64,000 nt of DNA from Cyathus striatus (GCA_025738555.1 JAOVFP010000004.1:3658001-3722000); one strand, 5' to 3'; positions 42,856 through 55,528 are shown, numbered from the stretch's first letter. Numbers and translations are program-made. Notes: a model not told the origin generated them from the sequence alone.

Positions 42856-45678
42856 TCAAGCTAATGGCTCCTTACTCCAACTTTTTTTAGTCAGAATAAG
42901 TATCAGACCTCTCCTTATTTGCCTAAAACAGCTTATGGTACTTTTTTTTTTGACTAAATCTACCTTAAAATGAGCTTTTTTCTGCTTTAATTGTCTAAAT
43001 TTGTAGTGTAGGTATTTGCTGATGTCAAATATGTCATTATAATCCCAAAGATGTTCTGGTACCATCTGTTCAAAAGTTTTCTTAACCTTTTTGGGTTCAT
43101 AAGATAGCCATTGTGAGATTTTCTGTTTTACTCTAATGAGGATCCCATATTCTTTGAATAGGGGTTTTATCATTTCATAAGACATGCCTAGTCCATGTTC
43201 CATGAGAAGAGGATCTTTGATTTCTGTTAAGAAAGCTTGTAAATGAATGCTTTCAATTGATTCTTCTTTGATGTCATCATCTTTGGTGTCATCTATGTGT
43301 ATCCAGTATATTTCAATTGGGTTCCAGTTGTCTTGTAATGGTAAGTCCAGGATTTCAATCATCTTCTCATTGGGAATTCTTGTATCTTCAAGAGAATACC
43401 TGTAATCTTAAGGGAGTGTTTCCATTCACTTATTCTCCAACTCATCTGGTACTTCTTCTATTGATGCCAGTTGTCCTGATTGTTTGATTTCTGTGATGGG
43501 TTTTGCCATTTTCATTTTAGCAATTGCAATTGATTGTGTGAACCTTTGTTTGAATTGCCTGTCTAATTGCATTTGGTCAATTTTGAGGGTCCCTTCTTTC
43601 CAATTTATTTGAGGGTTTGTTTGTTCTAGGAAAGGGTAGCCCATGATAATTGATTTGTTCCCAAGTCCAGAAAGCTAAAATCAAGTTGGTGTGAGAAGTA
43701 ACAAGAATAAAGAGGGGGTAGTTGAGAGAATACAGGATAATGAAGAGCAAAGAGGGTGATAGTGGAGCAAAGACTCAGACACAAACACAGACACAGACAC
43801 AAGATGGGAAGGAAACTTGTTAACAACTATCAAGTTACAGAGTGTTTATATACTGGGTGTATCTACCAAAGTCCAACCAAGGTCCATGTAACTAAGGTAA
43901 CAGACAGCTGTCAATCTGTCAATCACATATCTGTCAATCAAGTATCTGTCAATCACAGAACTATCAATCAAGGATCTGTCAATCACAGAACTGTCAAGTA
44001 TGGCAGGTGACAAGTGACAGCTGTCAAAGCTGTGCAACCCAGAATATCTAACAGTTGGAATAGTGGCTGTTCCAACTTTGACCTTGTCATAAATGTAGTG
44101 TGAGATGTATCCTTTTTTGTTGAGAGTTCCATCTGCATTATAGACTGGTGTTGGTTTTTCTAAAGGTTGTGGAGTAAGATTGAATTTTTTTCACAGTTGC
44201 TTGGCTCATAAAGTTTCCTCCCCTGAGTCAATCAAGGCTGGAACAGATCCCACATTTCCTAATGTAACAGGAACTCACATGGTATTTCATTTAATATCAG
44301 CTATAATTACATTGGAAAGTAGAATAGGAGGTCCTACAGTGGGATTAATAGTCCTCCTTATTGAAAACCCATCTTCTCTACTCTGTCAAAGAAGTTCTTT
44401 TGTTCAGCTCCCAGGAGTTCAGCAACTCTGAGTTGCATTTCTTCAACTAGTTCTAATCCTGTCATTAGTGCAAGAGGTCATTTCCCCTTTGTTTTGATTT
44501 GGGCATTTGTTTGCTATATGGCCTCATGTGGTGCAAATAAAATATTTCCCAGCCTTCATGTATTCTTCCCTAGTTTTTGCATCTAACCTATTCAGGTTTA
44601 TGTGATCAACATCCATAGTGTTTGGATCTCTGGTTTGGGTTGTCTTAGGTTTAGGGGCAAAGTAGCCTCTTTGGCCAGTATTTTCATATTGTTTTGTCTG
44701 TTTGTAGTTTCAGTTGAATTTTCTGGCATCTGCTTCCCATTTTTCCAAGGTATCAGGGATATCTTTCTGAGTGTGAACACTCCTGAGGAGTGGTCTGTTA
44801 AGCCCTGCTTTGAATAGATCAATTTTCATGTAGTCATTGAGGCTGTCTACATAGCTACAGAGTATTTTGAATTCTGTAATGTATTTGTTGACCATTTCTT
44901 TGCCTTGGTTTAGGTTCTGAAGTTTATGGAAGGCTTCATCCTTCTTATCAACTGGATCAAAGTTTTTTTTGAAATCCTTTTTGAAGTCTTCCCAAGTTCC
45001 AAAGTTGGGTGTATCAGTTTTGAAGAATTTGTTTTGCTTCCCCTCTTTCCAGAGTCCTGCTACTCCTCCTCCAATATAAGACATGGCATAGTTGATTTCT
45101 TGTACATCCATGGTATAGATTTTGTCATTTATCAATAGATAAGTCTGGATGTTTCAGAGCCATTTCTTGGATTCTTTCTTGTCTCCCTTGAAAGGAGTCA
45201 GAGGATTTAACCTCAATTCTTTGTCATTCATCTTTGGTGTTTCCTGGCTAGACATACTGATATCTGATCAATGTTCTGATGGTGTAGCTGATCTAGGAAA
45301 AAACAGGAGTACTCCTTCATCTGCCATTGTGTATTCTTCAGTATCCAATGTATTAGATTTTGGCTGATGTGCTTTTATATATTCAAGTAGTTCTCAAGAT
45401 GATGAGATTACTGGGGTTTGTTCTTCTGAAAAGAAATGACTAGGTGTGATAATCTGTAGTTTCAGTACTATTGGTCTGTTCAATAGTGTGGGTCTTGATG
45501 TCAAGGTATCAGCTACTTGTCTTCCTGTTGGTTTACTTGAGCTAGTGATAGATGCAAACAGGTTAAAACTTCCTCCTTCTGTTTGTGATGCAATCCACTC
45601 TAATCCTGGTGATTTCAGTTTCCTGTTGTCTTCTTCATCAGAACTCTCAGGTGCTTTAAACTTCGCAGGGGTTGTCAT
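42856..45678 (-). pseudogene. G2 gag, zinc knuckle and protease region
   Basis: ATG 45678 starts an acidic Gag leader (FKAPESSDEEDNRKL). The capsid region at 45135-44710 has FFKTDTPNFGTWEDFKKDFK and DEAFHKLQNLNQGKEMVNKY.TEFK. At about 44490-44545 a C-x2-x-x4-H-x4-C knuckle (FICTT.GHIANKC) has its second Cys replaced by TGA. After stop-rich sequence and an LTR-B, GYPFLEQTNPQINWKEGTLK (43644) and FEQMVPEHLWDYNDIFD (43100) are the protease-RT linker. Ends at ~42856 before the RT palm. Confidence 0.82.
43690..44053 (-). repeat. Solo LTR-B, long variant
   Basis: 364 bp with duplication GTTGG (43685-43689, 44054-44058). Carries an extra ATCTGTCAATCACAGAACT repeat. Termini TGTGAG...CTAACA. Confidence 0.93.
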
Positions 45679-45743
45679 TGTGTTGATTCAATGTGTCAGG
45701 GTGCTGCACTAAGCAGTGCTAGCAGTTGGCAAGCTTCAGCTTT

Positions 45744-46217
45744 TGTTATGATAAAGTTCTAGTCAAGATGTTTATTGTACAAGTCTGATAGTCATGTGAC
45801 TAATGAGTTCAAAGAACAAGTTAACCAGTATCAAATTCAAGTAGTCTCTATTCACAAGCTCTTAAGTTGGTTAGACTTAAGTACAAGCAAAGTGAATGAA
45901 TGAAAATGAAGCTAATTTGATTTAAGCTGAAGCTTGAGCTCTACAGCCCAAGTTCCTACTATTTAAATACAAGCCAGTTTGTACTAATAGTAAGTACTTA
46001 TGAGTCAGAATGCTGTGCATTGACTGTGCATTGCTGTGGCACAGTAAGAAGAAAGAAAGTGAAACTAAGTATGGTATAATGACTCAAAGTGAGTCAGATT
46101 AAGTCAGAACCATGTAAGTAAGAAGTCATATGTTTGGTATCAAAGGTGATACCAAACAAGTCAAAGAAAAGAAAAGAAAATATATGTAAATAGACTAAAG
46201 AAAGAAAAAATGTAACA
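45744..46217 (-). repeat. G2 5' LTR (474 bp)
   Basis: On the minus strand TGTTACATTTTTTCTTTC...TTTATCATAACA, just upstream of G2 gag, with perfect TGTTA/TAACA ends. Its first ~280 bp match 21911-22188 in opposite orientation. Confidence 0.85.
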
Positions 46218-46501
46218 GGCTATAATGAAGCAGGGAGACAAGTAATGAAGTAGATATAGCTGTTATAGGTATCCTATAGCATAGACACATTTTAGCCCAG
46301 TTGCATACTAGTTCCACTCTGTAGTATACAATACTACAGAATTAGTCTATGAGAACTCACTCTTCCTTTCTATCATCCTTTAGTAGTCCATAGAATAGCA
46401 TAGAACTACCTAGTGTACTATAGAACACTCAGGAACACTAAGACAATGTGTATAAGTAGGACTACACAGGATATCTCAATATCATCTTTTACTTTCATTC
46501 A
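46218..46501. other. Non-coding spacer left of the hAT element
   Basis: AT-rich. ATGAAGCAGGGAGACAAG at ~46227 resembles the purine repeats at 50998-51300 on the far side of the hAT insertion. Confidence 0.4.
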
Positions 46502-46509
46502 CCCTTACC

Positions 46510-49500
46510 TAGGGCTGCCAACCGTAACCGTGCAAAACAGTTATGGTATGGTTACAGATGTCATGGGTACCATTCCATCTGAGACCTGAAGAGAGCTCAG
46601 CATGGGACAGGTACAGTGCAGTTATCACCCATCAGTACCCATACCATGGTACCATTATATAGCTGTCAATACAGCTTACATTTACTGTTATTTGCACTAC
46701 CTGTTTTAAGTAAATAACATATAACAAATCAACAAATCTTTGGCTGTCCCTTCACATAACATGTTTGATGATGATTGAGCATGTCAGCTCATATGCACTG
46801 CACTCCATGAGCTACATATTACATTTCAGTTCATAAGTGCTGTACTTTGACTGTGAAACTAACCATTGTACATCTGACTATGTGCTATTTTTTAGTGTTA
46901 ATACTCTGGTAATCCTAGAATATTTTCATCTTCCTATTATCTCCTTACTCACTGTCCTCTCATTTCAAACTTGGTTGCTATTTGATCATGGATTATCTTT
47001 CATCCTGCTCTATGCATGTGCATGCTGTCATGATCATTAGCAATACATCACTCATACCTGCTCTCATTGAGTTATCATAAATCTTGTCAGATACTATTGG
47101 AAGATAATATCCATTTACAAGAATTGCAATACAATGACACCAGGGTGGTATCATATTGAGAGTTCGGTCAGTATTGTATTGGAGGATAATCACAATGCAT
47201 CACAATGGCAACAGAATTACACTGGAATGGCAACTTCTCTCATAGCATCTTGCACTCTTCTATAAAATACACCATTCAAAAATTTTGGAATATCTGTCCT
47301 CTAAACATCACCTCAAAGAGCTGCTTTACTACATCTGCTTCTCCTCCATCTATTACCCAGCCCTCTGGTGAAAATGATAGTGTGGTACCATCCTTTGAAA
47401 ATCCAAAGCCTGGTATGTAATTTACTTCCTATTTCTTACTAGTTTGAATGTTTAATAATATGTATGCTTAATCTAGATTCTACTGCTCGTCATACCTGTA
47501 ACAAGACTACAAGTCATCTTCAAGAGCTTCTGAATGCAGAGAAGCTTGATGAGACTGGCAAACTTGAAACTTGCTTCAAACCCAAGACTTTGAAACCATG
47601 TCAACCTAGGTCTGCAAAGCCTTCAAAGGCTGCCAGTAACACAGAGCTGGATGACATTGAATTCATACCTGATTTAGTTGAGTTCTCTGATTCTGAGGAT
47701 GAGTCTGATTCTGATGATGATCTCACAATTGACAATGAAGAGGTATGTTTTAATTTGTATCTTTCATAACTAATATTAATTCATTACTTTTGTAAAGACT
47801 GCTATGTCACTTCCCAGCAAGCTCCCTGTTTCAAAATGAAAGTGAACACAATCTCTGTGCCAGGTCACATCTAAGGTACCTGTGGCAAAGAAGACTCACC
47901 AAGGTGATCTTGACAAAGTAAATGGCAACTCTATGGTGTGTTTAACAAGCTACTCTTGTTATCAATGTCTTATGTAGTCTGTAGGATACTGATGTCAAAG
48001 ATGGACCAGACAGACTAGTTATTATGTGAGGAAAGCAAAATTCAATCTATCACTTCTATGAGAGCATTATGAATGATCCTAAAGGTGAGCAGCATGAAGG
48101 AGATCATTATTATCAATGCTACCATGGAAGTAGGCACATACTTGCTGTTACAAGGGAATGAAATATAATTTGAATGGTAAGTATTGAGCACTTTTTTTCC
48201 AGATGCAATAAGGATTTCTTCCTCTGTAGGAGGAGAAGATTGCTCCTTTAGCAAGAGATAGAGGCTATACATCTCTGAAAATGCTTTATTGAGATGCCCA
48301 ATGAGTCCTATACAACAGATAAGTGACCTTGAATGAGAAATGTGAATATGAGTGAAGAGCACACTACTTATTTTTCCTACAACCAATAACATGAAATCTT
48401 ATACATATCTACAGAAGCTTGAATCAAGAATTAGTCTTTCCCTCAATGCATGGACCTCAAGCAACCAAATTTCATTTCTGGCAATTGTTGCTCATTACAT
48501 TACCAATGATGGTGTTCTTGGTATGTACCAAAAACTGTATCATGATTCATAGCATTTCTAACATTATTATCAAATTACAGAACTACTAATTGACTTTTGC
48601 AAGCTCATTGATCCACACTCTGGGGAGAATCTTGCAGATGCAGTCTGGAATACAATGGAACTCTATGGTATCCAGGAATCAGTATGCATCCATTCTTGTT
48701 TCACTCATTGAAATGATATTAATTTTATGTTAATAGATTTTGGCTATCATGATGGACAATGCTTACAATAACAATACCCTCATGTCTTCACTCAAAGAGC
48801 ACTTTCATAATGCTAGAATTGAATTCAATGCAAAATTTTCCTGGCTCAGATGCATGCCATGTACTATCCACCTAGCTGCTATTAAGGTATTTCTCATGTC
48901 AATCCTTATTAAATATAACTAATGTATATTTATGTAGCTCCTTGAGTGCATTGATGCACTGTCAATCACTGACAGTGAATGTGCAACAGGAAGAAGTGGA
49001 CTATATCAAGACACTGTCACAGAGTCCCTGGATGAAGCACTTGATGAAGAAGCTATGTTACTTGACCCCAATCAGTACTTAAGTGAGACTTTCACTACAG
49101 GAGATCTCAATGTTGGAGCTGTGAACAAGGTAAGTGTTGATCATGATATATGTTCATTTCATCTCATTTTTGTTAATTCTAGTTGTGCAAAATTGTATGC
49201 AGTGTAAGATCAAGTCCACAGTGCCACAGTGCCTGAATGCATGAAGTGAGGATCTTCTCTCAAGGCAATGGAACAGGTGCAGATATTGTGACACCTCTTA
49301 TGCTTATACTGGATGTAAGGACATGCTGGTCATCAACTCATCAAATGCTATGTGTGTATACTGACACTCTATACTGTACAGTACACTGACATATATTTCT
49401 ACTAGGACAAGCTCTTCAATTTCAAGACATTATTGACAGCTTTATTACACACCCAGCACATCATGACAATTTCCAGCAATTTGAACTTAGCCCAGACAAA

Positions 49501-50655
49501 TGGAGCAGTATCTGTACTGTGGCTGAATAGCTTGAGAAATTTAGGTCTGCAACAACACAAATGTCAATTACTAAAATGCCTATGCTCTCCCACATGATCG
49601 CCATCTTTCAAGGTCTTCAAGACCAGCTTAAAACCTCGATTCAGCAACTACCATCATTAGCACCTTCTACATTGTGGAGTGGACTTGTTGCAGCACATCT
49701 GAAACTCTCTGAGTACTACAAGAGATTTGATGAATCACCACTCTATATGTGGGCAGCACATACATTTTTTATATAACTTATGGTTCTCAGTATTGCTAAC
49801 TCTTCTGATTTCAGTCCTTGACCCCTGAATCTCCTATGAAGGGTTGAAGTCTGACTTCAATGATGATTTGACCCTTATCACATACCTTGAAGGCACCAAA
49901 GAGAAGCATGAGACTTATTTTCATGAGCACTATGTAGCTATTCACTCTAGTTCAGAAAATATCTCACCATTGCCTTCATTTTTAATGCCAACCACTGGGA
50001 CAGCATTCAGTGCCAGTTTCACAGCAAGATATGCATGCAGGCCATGCATTGCTGTGGATGAACTTGTAGACTACTTTAAACTTTTGGCTGAAGACTTCAA
50101 CTCATGCAAGCCTCTTCAGTGGTGGTATAGCTGGCAGTTTCAATTCCCAGCATTGTATTGCTTGGCTTGAGATATTCTGGGTATACCTGGTATGATTTCA
50201 TCTCAGTGTTTATTATTGGATATCCCATGTCTACTTTTGATTCTAGGGTCAGCTGTTGCCATTGAATGCATCTTTTCTGGAGGGCATGATACTATTTCAA
50301 TTTGTCATGCAAGTTTGAAGCCAGACACTATTCATAATCTTATGATTGTAAAGCAGAATCTCAAGCTTCAGAACTAATTTAGTTACAACTTGCTTCATTC
50401 TTGAATATCTTTTGCTGCTGATATGTTACAATACACATATATTGTTTTTGGGTATGCAGTATATACTGCTTTATTGTCACCAGCTCTTTTTATAAAACTT
50501 TTCACCCATCAACCCATATACAGTCATTTTTCAACCCACCCCGTATCATCAACCTCCCTAAAAAAAGTAAGACAGGATGGTTATGGCTAATATCCATACC
50601 ATCAACAGTTTTCAAAACACAGCCATAAACCATCATGGCATGGTTGGCAGCCCTA
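46510..50655 (+). mobile_element. Complete hAT transposon
   Basis: 4,146 bp. Perfect 14-bp terminal inverted repeats TAGGGCTGCCAACC, imperfect beyond, and an 8-bp duplication CCCTTACC on both sides (46502-46509, 50656-50663). Carries one degraded transposase gene. Subterminal GGTTATGG/CCATAACC-like repeats could be transposase sites. Confidence 0.95.
47205..50377 (+). pseudogene. hAT-family transposase (multi-exon, degraded)
   Basis: Exon pieces with fungal GT/AG introns: 47205-47413 (N-terminal), 47478-47741 (acidic DDxxDSEDESDSDD segment), ~48384-48521 (RISLSLNAWTSSNQISFLAI, first catalytic region), 48581-48680, 48737-48885 (IMMDNAYNNNTLM..LRCMPCTIHLAA, the conserved hAT block), 48938-49129, and 49430-50377, ending in the hAT dimerisation region (AVAIECIFSGGHDTISICHA, about 50255). 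Stops within otherwise conserved frames (TAG 49528, TGA near 49828 and 50168) show loss of function. C-terminal motif order matches Ac-like hATs. Confidence 0.88.
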
Positions 50656-50663
50656 CCCTTACC

Positions 50664-50945
50664 TCAGTTCAAAGATTCAATACTTAGAACATAGTATTAA
50701 GGTACTGCAGTAGCTACCTATAATACTATTAACATACTGAGTTTACTCTACATTAAAACCACTAGTTTACCTTGAGATTGTCACTGATTTGCTCTGACAC
50801 CCTTGGAGATAAGAACATCAGTTATCTCCATTGGTAAGTGTGTGCTAAGTCCACAATCTAAGTCTTGAGATCAACTCATTTCAGACCACATTGACAACTC
50901 AACACCCCAAAATCAAGGTATATTCCATACTCTATCTAACTACTG
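50664..50945. other. Non-coding spacer, nothing recognised
   Basis: AT-rich intergenic sequence right of the hAT element. Confidence 0.4.
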
Positions 50946-50984
50946 ACTATGTATATTCATAGGAATACACCAATACTATAGCTG

Positions 50985-51320
50985 AGCTATAACAATAGCT
51001 GCAATGAAGCAAGGAGACAATGAACAAAGCAGGGAGATCAAGAAGGAAGTAGAGAGACCAGGAACAAAGCAAGGAGACCAAGGACAAATCAGGGAGAACT
51101 GCAATAAATCTAAGAGAGCAGAATGAAAGCAGATAGAGCAGAATCAAGTTATAAAGAGCAGGAACTTTGAAGCATAGAGACCAGAAACTAAACAGAGAGA
51201 TAAAGAACAAAGAAGAGATCAGAAATCAAGCAGAGATACCAGGAGCTAGGTGAAGAGACTGGGAACAGATTGGGAATGAAGCAGAGAGAATAGGAACAAG
51301 TTAGAGACAGCATGAACAAA
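50985..51320 (+). repeat. Purine-rich degenerate tandem repeat
   Basis: Units like AGCAAGGAGACCAGGAACAA repeated imperfectly ~15 times. The long minus-strand frame here (Leu/Ser/Cys-rich) is a by-product. Confidence 0.65.
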
Positions 51321-52090
51321 ACAGATAGGTTAATAGCTTATTGAGAAGACCAAATATATATTTATTATAACTTTGGAATGAGCTTCCCTAAAAATATAAT
51401 GTTGGAGTCATTAGATCTGTATGGTGAAGGGCAATATGGTACTGCAATATCTAGGGAATTGAGAATGAATATGAGTAGCTATGTTGATGTTAATGAATTA
51501 CATGTAAGTCTACCATCTAATTTCAACCCTGCATGCTGAACAATATGCAGAACCTGTTTCTCAGTACAAGCACATACTTTACATTGTAAAGTACAGTATA
51601 CAGGCTTGTTTCAAAGGTACTGGGTTTAAAGAAATGGCTGTTTCTCATTTTTATTTAATATGCTGCCTATGGGTACCTGTGGGTTACAGGTTCTGAAAAC
51701 CTTACCCATACCCATGCTGTTGCTTAGTCAACCATAGCCATACAATGACTGTAATTATATGGCTGTATACCATATATGAACAGTGTGCAGCCCTACAAGC
51801 AGTTCTTCTCAAGTTGGATTTATATGTGAATATTGAACTGTAATATATAAATTGAAGAATTATGCTCAATGAATTATGAAAGTTCTTGCTCATTGGGGCT
51901 CTTGCTCCACCAGCTACATCTTCTATAACACCTATGACATTCTAATTGGATTTGTATAGAGATAGAAATAATGCAAGGATTCCAGACTGATGAGATAAGC
52001 AAAAGATAAGATGGGATGGACCGGAGTGGGGCTGTAAACAGGTATCAACATGGAATGATTCCCTTTGCTTCCGCCGTCATTGGTCTCTTC
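51321..52090. other. Intergenic transition; possible hAT remnant
   Basis: 51660-51797 ends GTGTGCAGCCCTACA, similar to the reversed hAT terminus GGTTGGCAGCCCTA, and contains CCATACCC-type motifs, so a decayed hAT relative is possible. From ~52015 the composition changes to CpG-containing host sequence and the PP2C promoter. Confidence 0.4.
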
Positions 52091-52158
52091 GAGTCTTGTT
52101 CGGTTGCTGTCTTTTTCTCCTTTCCCAGTTCTTCGCTCCCTACCGTGTCCTGCTCGCC

Positions 52159-54307
52159 ATGAAGAGCATCCAGAAGCGTCTCTACACTGTCCTCCCTCGC
52201 GCCGCCGTTTCTAGCCCCTCTCCCCGCACCCGTTCTAACAGCGTCTCCGGCTCACGCTCCCTCTATACCACCCCCTCTAGCCCTCTCTCCTTCTTCGACA
52301 CTCCGCCCCCGCCCCCGTCCACCCGCTCTGGCATCACCTCCCCAAATCGACTTCCCCTCGAGGTAAAGCCCACAGAGCTCGAAGGTCCCCCCAATCCCAA
52401 CTCATCCAACCACGGCGGTCAGCACAACTCTCATCCCCCCTTCTCCCTTGCCCTCTCTGCCCCCACCACCAATACCAGCCAGTCTCTGTCCCCCAATTCT
52501 CCCGCCCATGCCTCCCTATTTCCCTACTCTTCTCTTAATGGCGTCCACTCACAACTCGTCCACCCCACGCAAGCGTCCCAGCCTCAGGGTCACCATCATC
52601 GCTCACCCAAGAGACAGCGCCTCAGATACCACTTCGATGTTGGTGCATATGGTATCCCAAAGAAACCTCGCGATGCACGACCCTCGCGAGGCATACACTC
52701 TCACCCACAGCCTCTTTCGTCTACAGAAGATCTCTCGCTAGCTGTTCAAGTGGGCGAGGATGCTTATTTTGTCCGTGATAATGCAATGGGTGTTGCAGAC
52801 GGCGTTGGAGGCTGGGGAAGACTACGTCCAAATGGCATGTCCATTCCTATTCTAATGTAAACCCTATCTGACATTACTTCACAGACACGCACTCGAGGGC
52901 TTCCTCTCAACCCACTCCCAGTGCTCTATTTGCACGCCGTCTCATGCACTTCTGTTCTGCCGAGCTTGACTCTGCCGCCTACAGTCCACCTCAATCCCCT
53001 CCCCTACCCCGCAGTCCTTCACCTCGTCCCGCATTCACCTTCACCCAATCCCAGCTTCATCCGCGGAAATCTCTTGCCACTTCCTCTCCCAGCTGGTACT
53101 GGTCCGATCCCATCCCTTCCTCCGCCGCCGCATTTGGTCTATCATCCTCGCTTCCCAACCCTTCATCCTTCCCAGCCTATCTCGATGCCAGTGACTACGA
53201 GTACGAAGACGAGGATCTCCAGCACAAACTTGAAGACGAGCTGGCCGAACTCGAGGAAGGCATCGACATTCTGAATATACTAGAACGTGCCTACGACAAA
53301 ACCATCAACGCACATGTTGTGCCATCTTCAGAACTCAACCCACCCCCCCAGATACCTCAACCCAACGCTTCAGTTCCCTTGCTTGCAGGCTCTTCCACAG
53401 CTCTTCTCGCAGTTCTCGATCACGCTCCCCAGTTCAAACCCTCGGATTCACAGCAATCACAAGCTCCGGCACCGTCGGCAACGAACCCGAGTGCCAGCGC
53501 CTCCTCTTCCAATAATAACAACTTCAACTATGCCGCCGGCTCACTCAACTGCACCCTCGAACAGGCCACTTCACCGGATGGCTATGATGCTGTCATCAAG
53601 ATCGCCCATATTGGGGATTGCATGGGAATGCTGGTTCGCGGTGAAGACATTGCTTGGAGAAGCGAAGAGATGTGGTGGAATGTATGTTCGTTATTTTTAT
53701 CACCGTAACCTGCCGCTCAAATTCTCCAGTTCAATACTCCGGTTCAACTCGGTCCGTCGACACCCACCACTCCGCGAACGGCCGCACACATTTTCACTCT
53801 CCCCGTCAAAGCTGACGATATACTTATCTTGGCTAGTGACGGTTTATCGGATAACCTCTGGGACGAAGATGTCCTTGATGAGGTAGCTCGCTTCCGCCGG
53901 GGATTTCTCGCAGGCTCCAGCGAATCCGAGTCTGCCAGAACAGATGAGGCCGCAAAGGCGGCTGATCGTCTATTGCGTAGAAAAACGCTGGCTGGCATGT
54001 TAAGTGAGGCTTTATGCTCAAGAGCACGGAGCATTTCGGAACGAAAATCAGCGCGGTCATGCGCCGACGGAGAATCTGAAGATGAAGTTCCTTTTGCCAG
54101 ACGTGCGAGAGAAGTGGGAAAGATATTCAAAGGTGGAAAGAATGATGGTAGGCATATTCTCTAAAGGATGTCACCCTGATTTTAACTTGTCGCATTACAG
54201 ATATATCAGTGATAGTTGCTGTGATATCTCCGGCTGAAGAAGTTAATAGCCAGCAGCCCAAGCAGTTCACTGAAACCGGGACATCTGTATCAGAGTACTT
54301 AGACTGA
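52159..54307 (+). CDS. Mitochondrial-type PP2C protein phosphatase (Ptc7-like)
   Basis: Four exons: 52159-52834, 52885-53681, 53730-54147, 54201-54307. Protein Ser/Thr phosphatase of the PPM family, expected in mitochondria; in yeast the relative Ptc7 acts in coenzyme Q synthesis. Start MKSIQKRLYTVLPRAAV is basic and serine/arginine-rich, like a mitochondrial presequence; the context GCCATGA supports this ATG. Metal-binding motifs: GEDAYFVRDNAMGVADGVGGW (~residues 205-225, Asp in the DG pair), IGDCMGMLVR, and LASDGLSDNLWDEDVLDE near 53835. The last exon encodes DISVIVAVISP, the usual PP2C C-terminal strand. The N-terminal ~190 residues and the middle insertion are low-complexity Ser/Pro regions, longer than in yeast. 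Intron 1 uses a GC donor (G|GCATGT). Orthology to Ptc7 is by motif only. Confidence 0.9.
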
Positions 54308-55528
54308 TCCGTCGTACCCCACATCCTGACCCAAAAAGGCTACCCACGCCGTCCCTGTGACACCATCTGCTTGTCAATTGATATCTGCAAGATTCTGTGG
54401 TTTTTGTTTTGCATTGTTACCTTTTACAAGTCAAAGAATATGCATTGTATGTATGTAGTGTATGTAGAATTATCGGTTTGTACACATGTGTTCATTTACT
54501 AATTAATGGGGTTTATACTAGCGCTAGTGATATCAAATTGCAACCCTTTATGTGCCTTTGATATTCTGTTCGGACATTATTATTCATGCTATATGGTGCC
54601 TTTATCAGTCTAGGATAAACATCTAGAAATATATGTCATCTCATCCATGTGGAACAATAATTGAACGTAGTGTCCAAGGGGGCACACGAAATATAATAAA
54701 AGACCTAGGCTGTAGTGTCTACCATAATTATACAATCCATCGCACGGAAGCTATTTAGTGTTCAACGTTGCAGCGTCACTTCCGAACTGGTGGATCACTG
54801 CTTACTACCTCGATGAACCCAAGACGAACCACCTGGAGGGGGCCTTCAAATTACTTCACGAGGCAGTACTACCATGGAGGTAAATGAACCCTCTTCCGGT
54901 GTTACGTGCAAGTTTGGCACGTAATTTTACGGGAAACCTTCTCAGTATTTACGGGCTGCACAGTGGCAAAGGTCACCTAAATGACACGGACTCGAGACTC
55001 AGTGAGTCATGCCGGCCTATCAGCTGCTATCAGTTCGAGATGATCATGTGAATGGATCACTGATAATTCCGTTACAGGTGGGAACTTGATTCTTGAACTT
55101 GAAGGCTGCGGTTGACAACACTCCTTATTGTCATTCTAACTTGCTATCATCTGTACTTCTGCAAGACAAATGCCTGTAGCAACACCTATGGCCAAAGTAG
55201 ATTCAGGAGGTTCTCAGTTTATATTAGGAACTTGGCAGACAATAGAGGAACGTAAAAATAACGTAAGTCATCGCAATTCGCATCGTTGATTCACCGATTA
55301 CTCAAATTTATCTCTGGCTATAAAATATAGACGTGCGCTTGTTGTAGGCCGCGTGGGAGGGTTTATTATTCTGTTTCACTGCAACACGTGTATTTAGAGC
55401 GGACGTGGATCACAACGGTTTTAAATTTAAATGACTACATCACTCCTGATTGTGAATATTAATAGACTCCTCGTACATAAACCAGTCTGGTCGGCGAAAC
55501 ATCCCAACTCTCTGTTGTCCCCTTCTGT
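54308..55528. other. Intergenic region, PP2C 3' side to carboxypeptidase promoter
   Basis: About 1.2 kb. CpG-normal. A TATAAAATATAG motif at 55318-55330 lies ~200 bp upstream of the carboxypeptidase start and could be its TATA box. A 74-codon spliced frame (55170-55262 + 55331-55462) is possible but doubtful. No tRNA or snRNA recognised. Confidence 0.5.

Larger units (their letters stand above)
35738..46217 (-). mobile_element. Gypsy element G2, 5' LTR to integrase, heavily interrupted
   Basis: Minus strand: LTR 45744-46217; gag from ATG 45678; zinc knuckle; protease region; RT end (39783-40145); RNase H; integrase (38173-39450 and 35738-36147). The Cop-A insertion at 35737 ends this part; its continuation is at 20598-22188 on the plus strand. 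Interrupted by LTR-B copies (39458, 43690), foldback elements (36157, 40675), and 41790-42850 of unassigned sequence. Many stops; dead. Confidence 0.88.

Noticed and set aside
52096..52158. Upstream extension of the PP2C frame
   Set aside because: It would need a TTG start; the ATG at 52159 has good context and gives a mitochondrial-like presequence.
54700..55000. Possible small structured RNA gene downstream of the PP2C gene
   Set aside because: GC content and short hairpins caught the eye, but no tRNA, snRNA or SRP motif could be matched.
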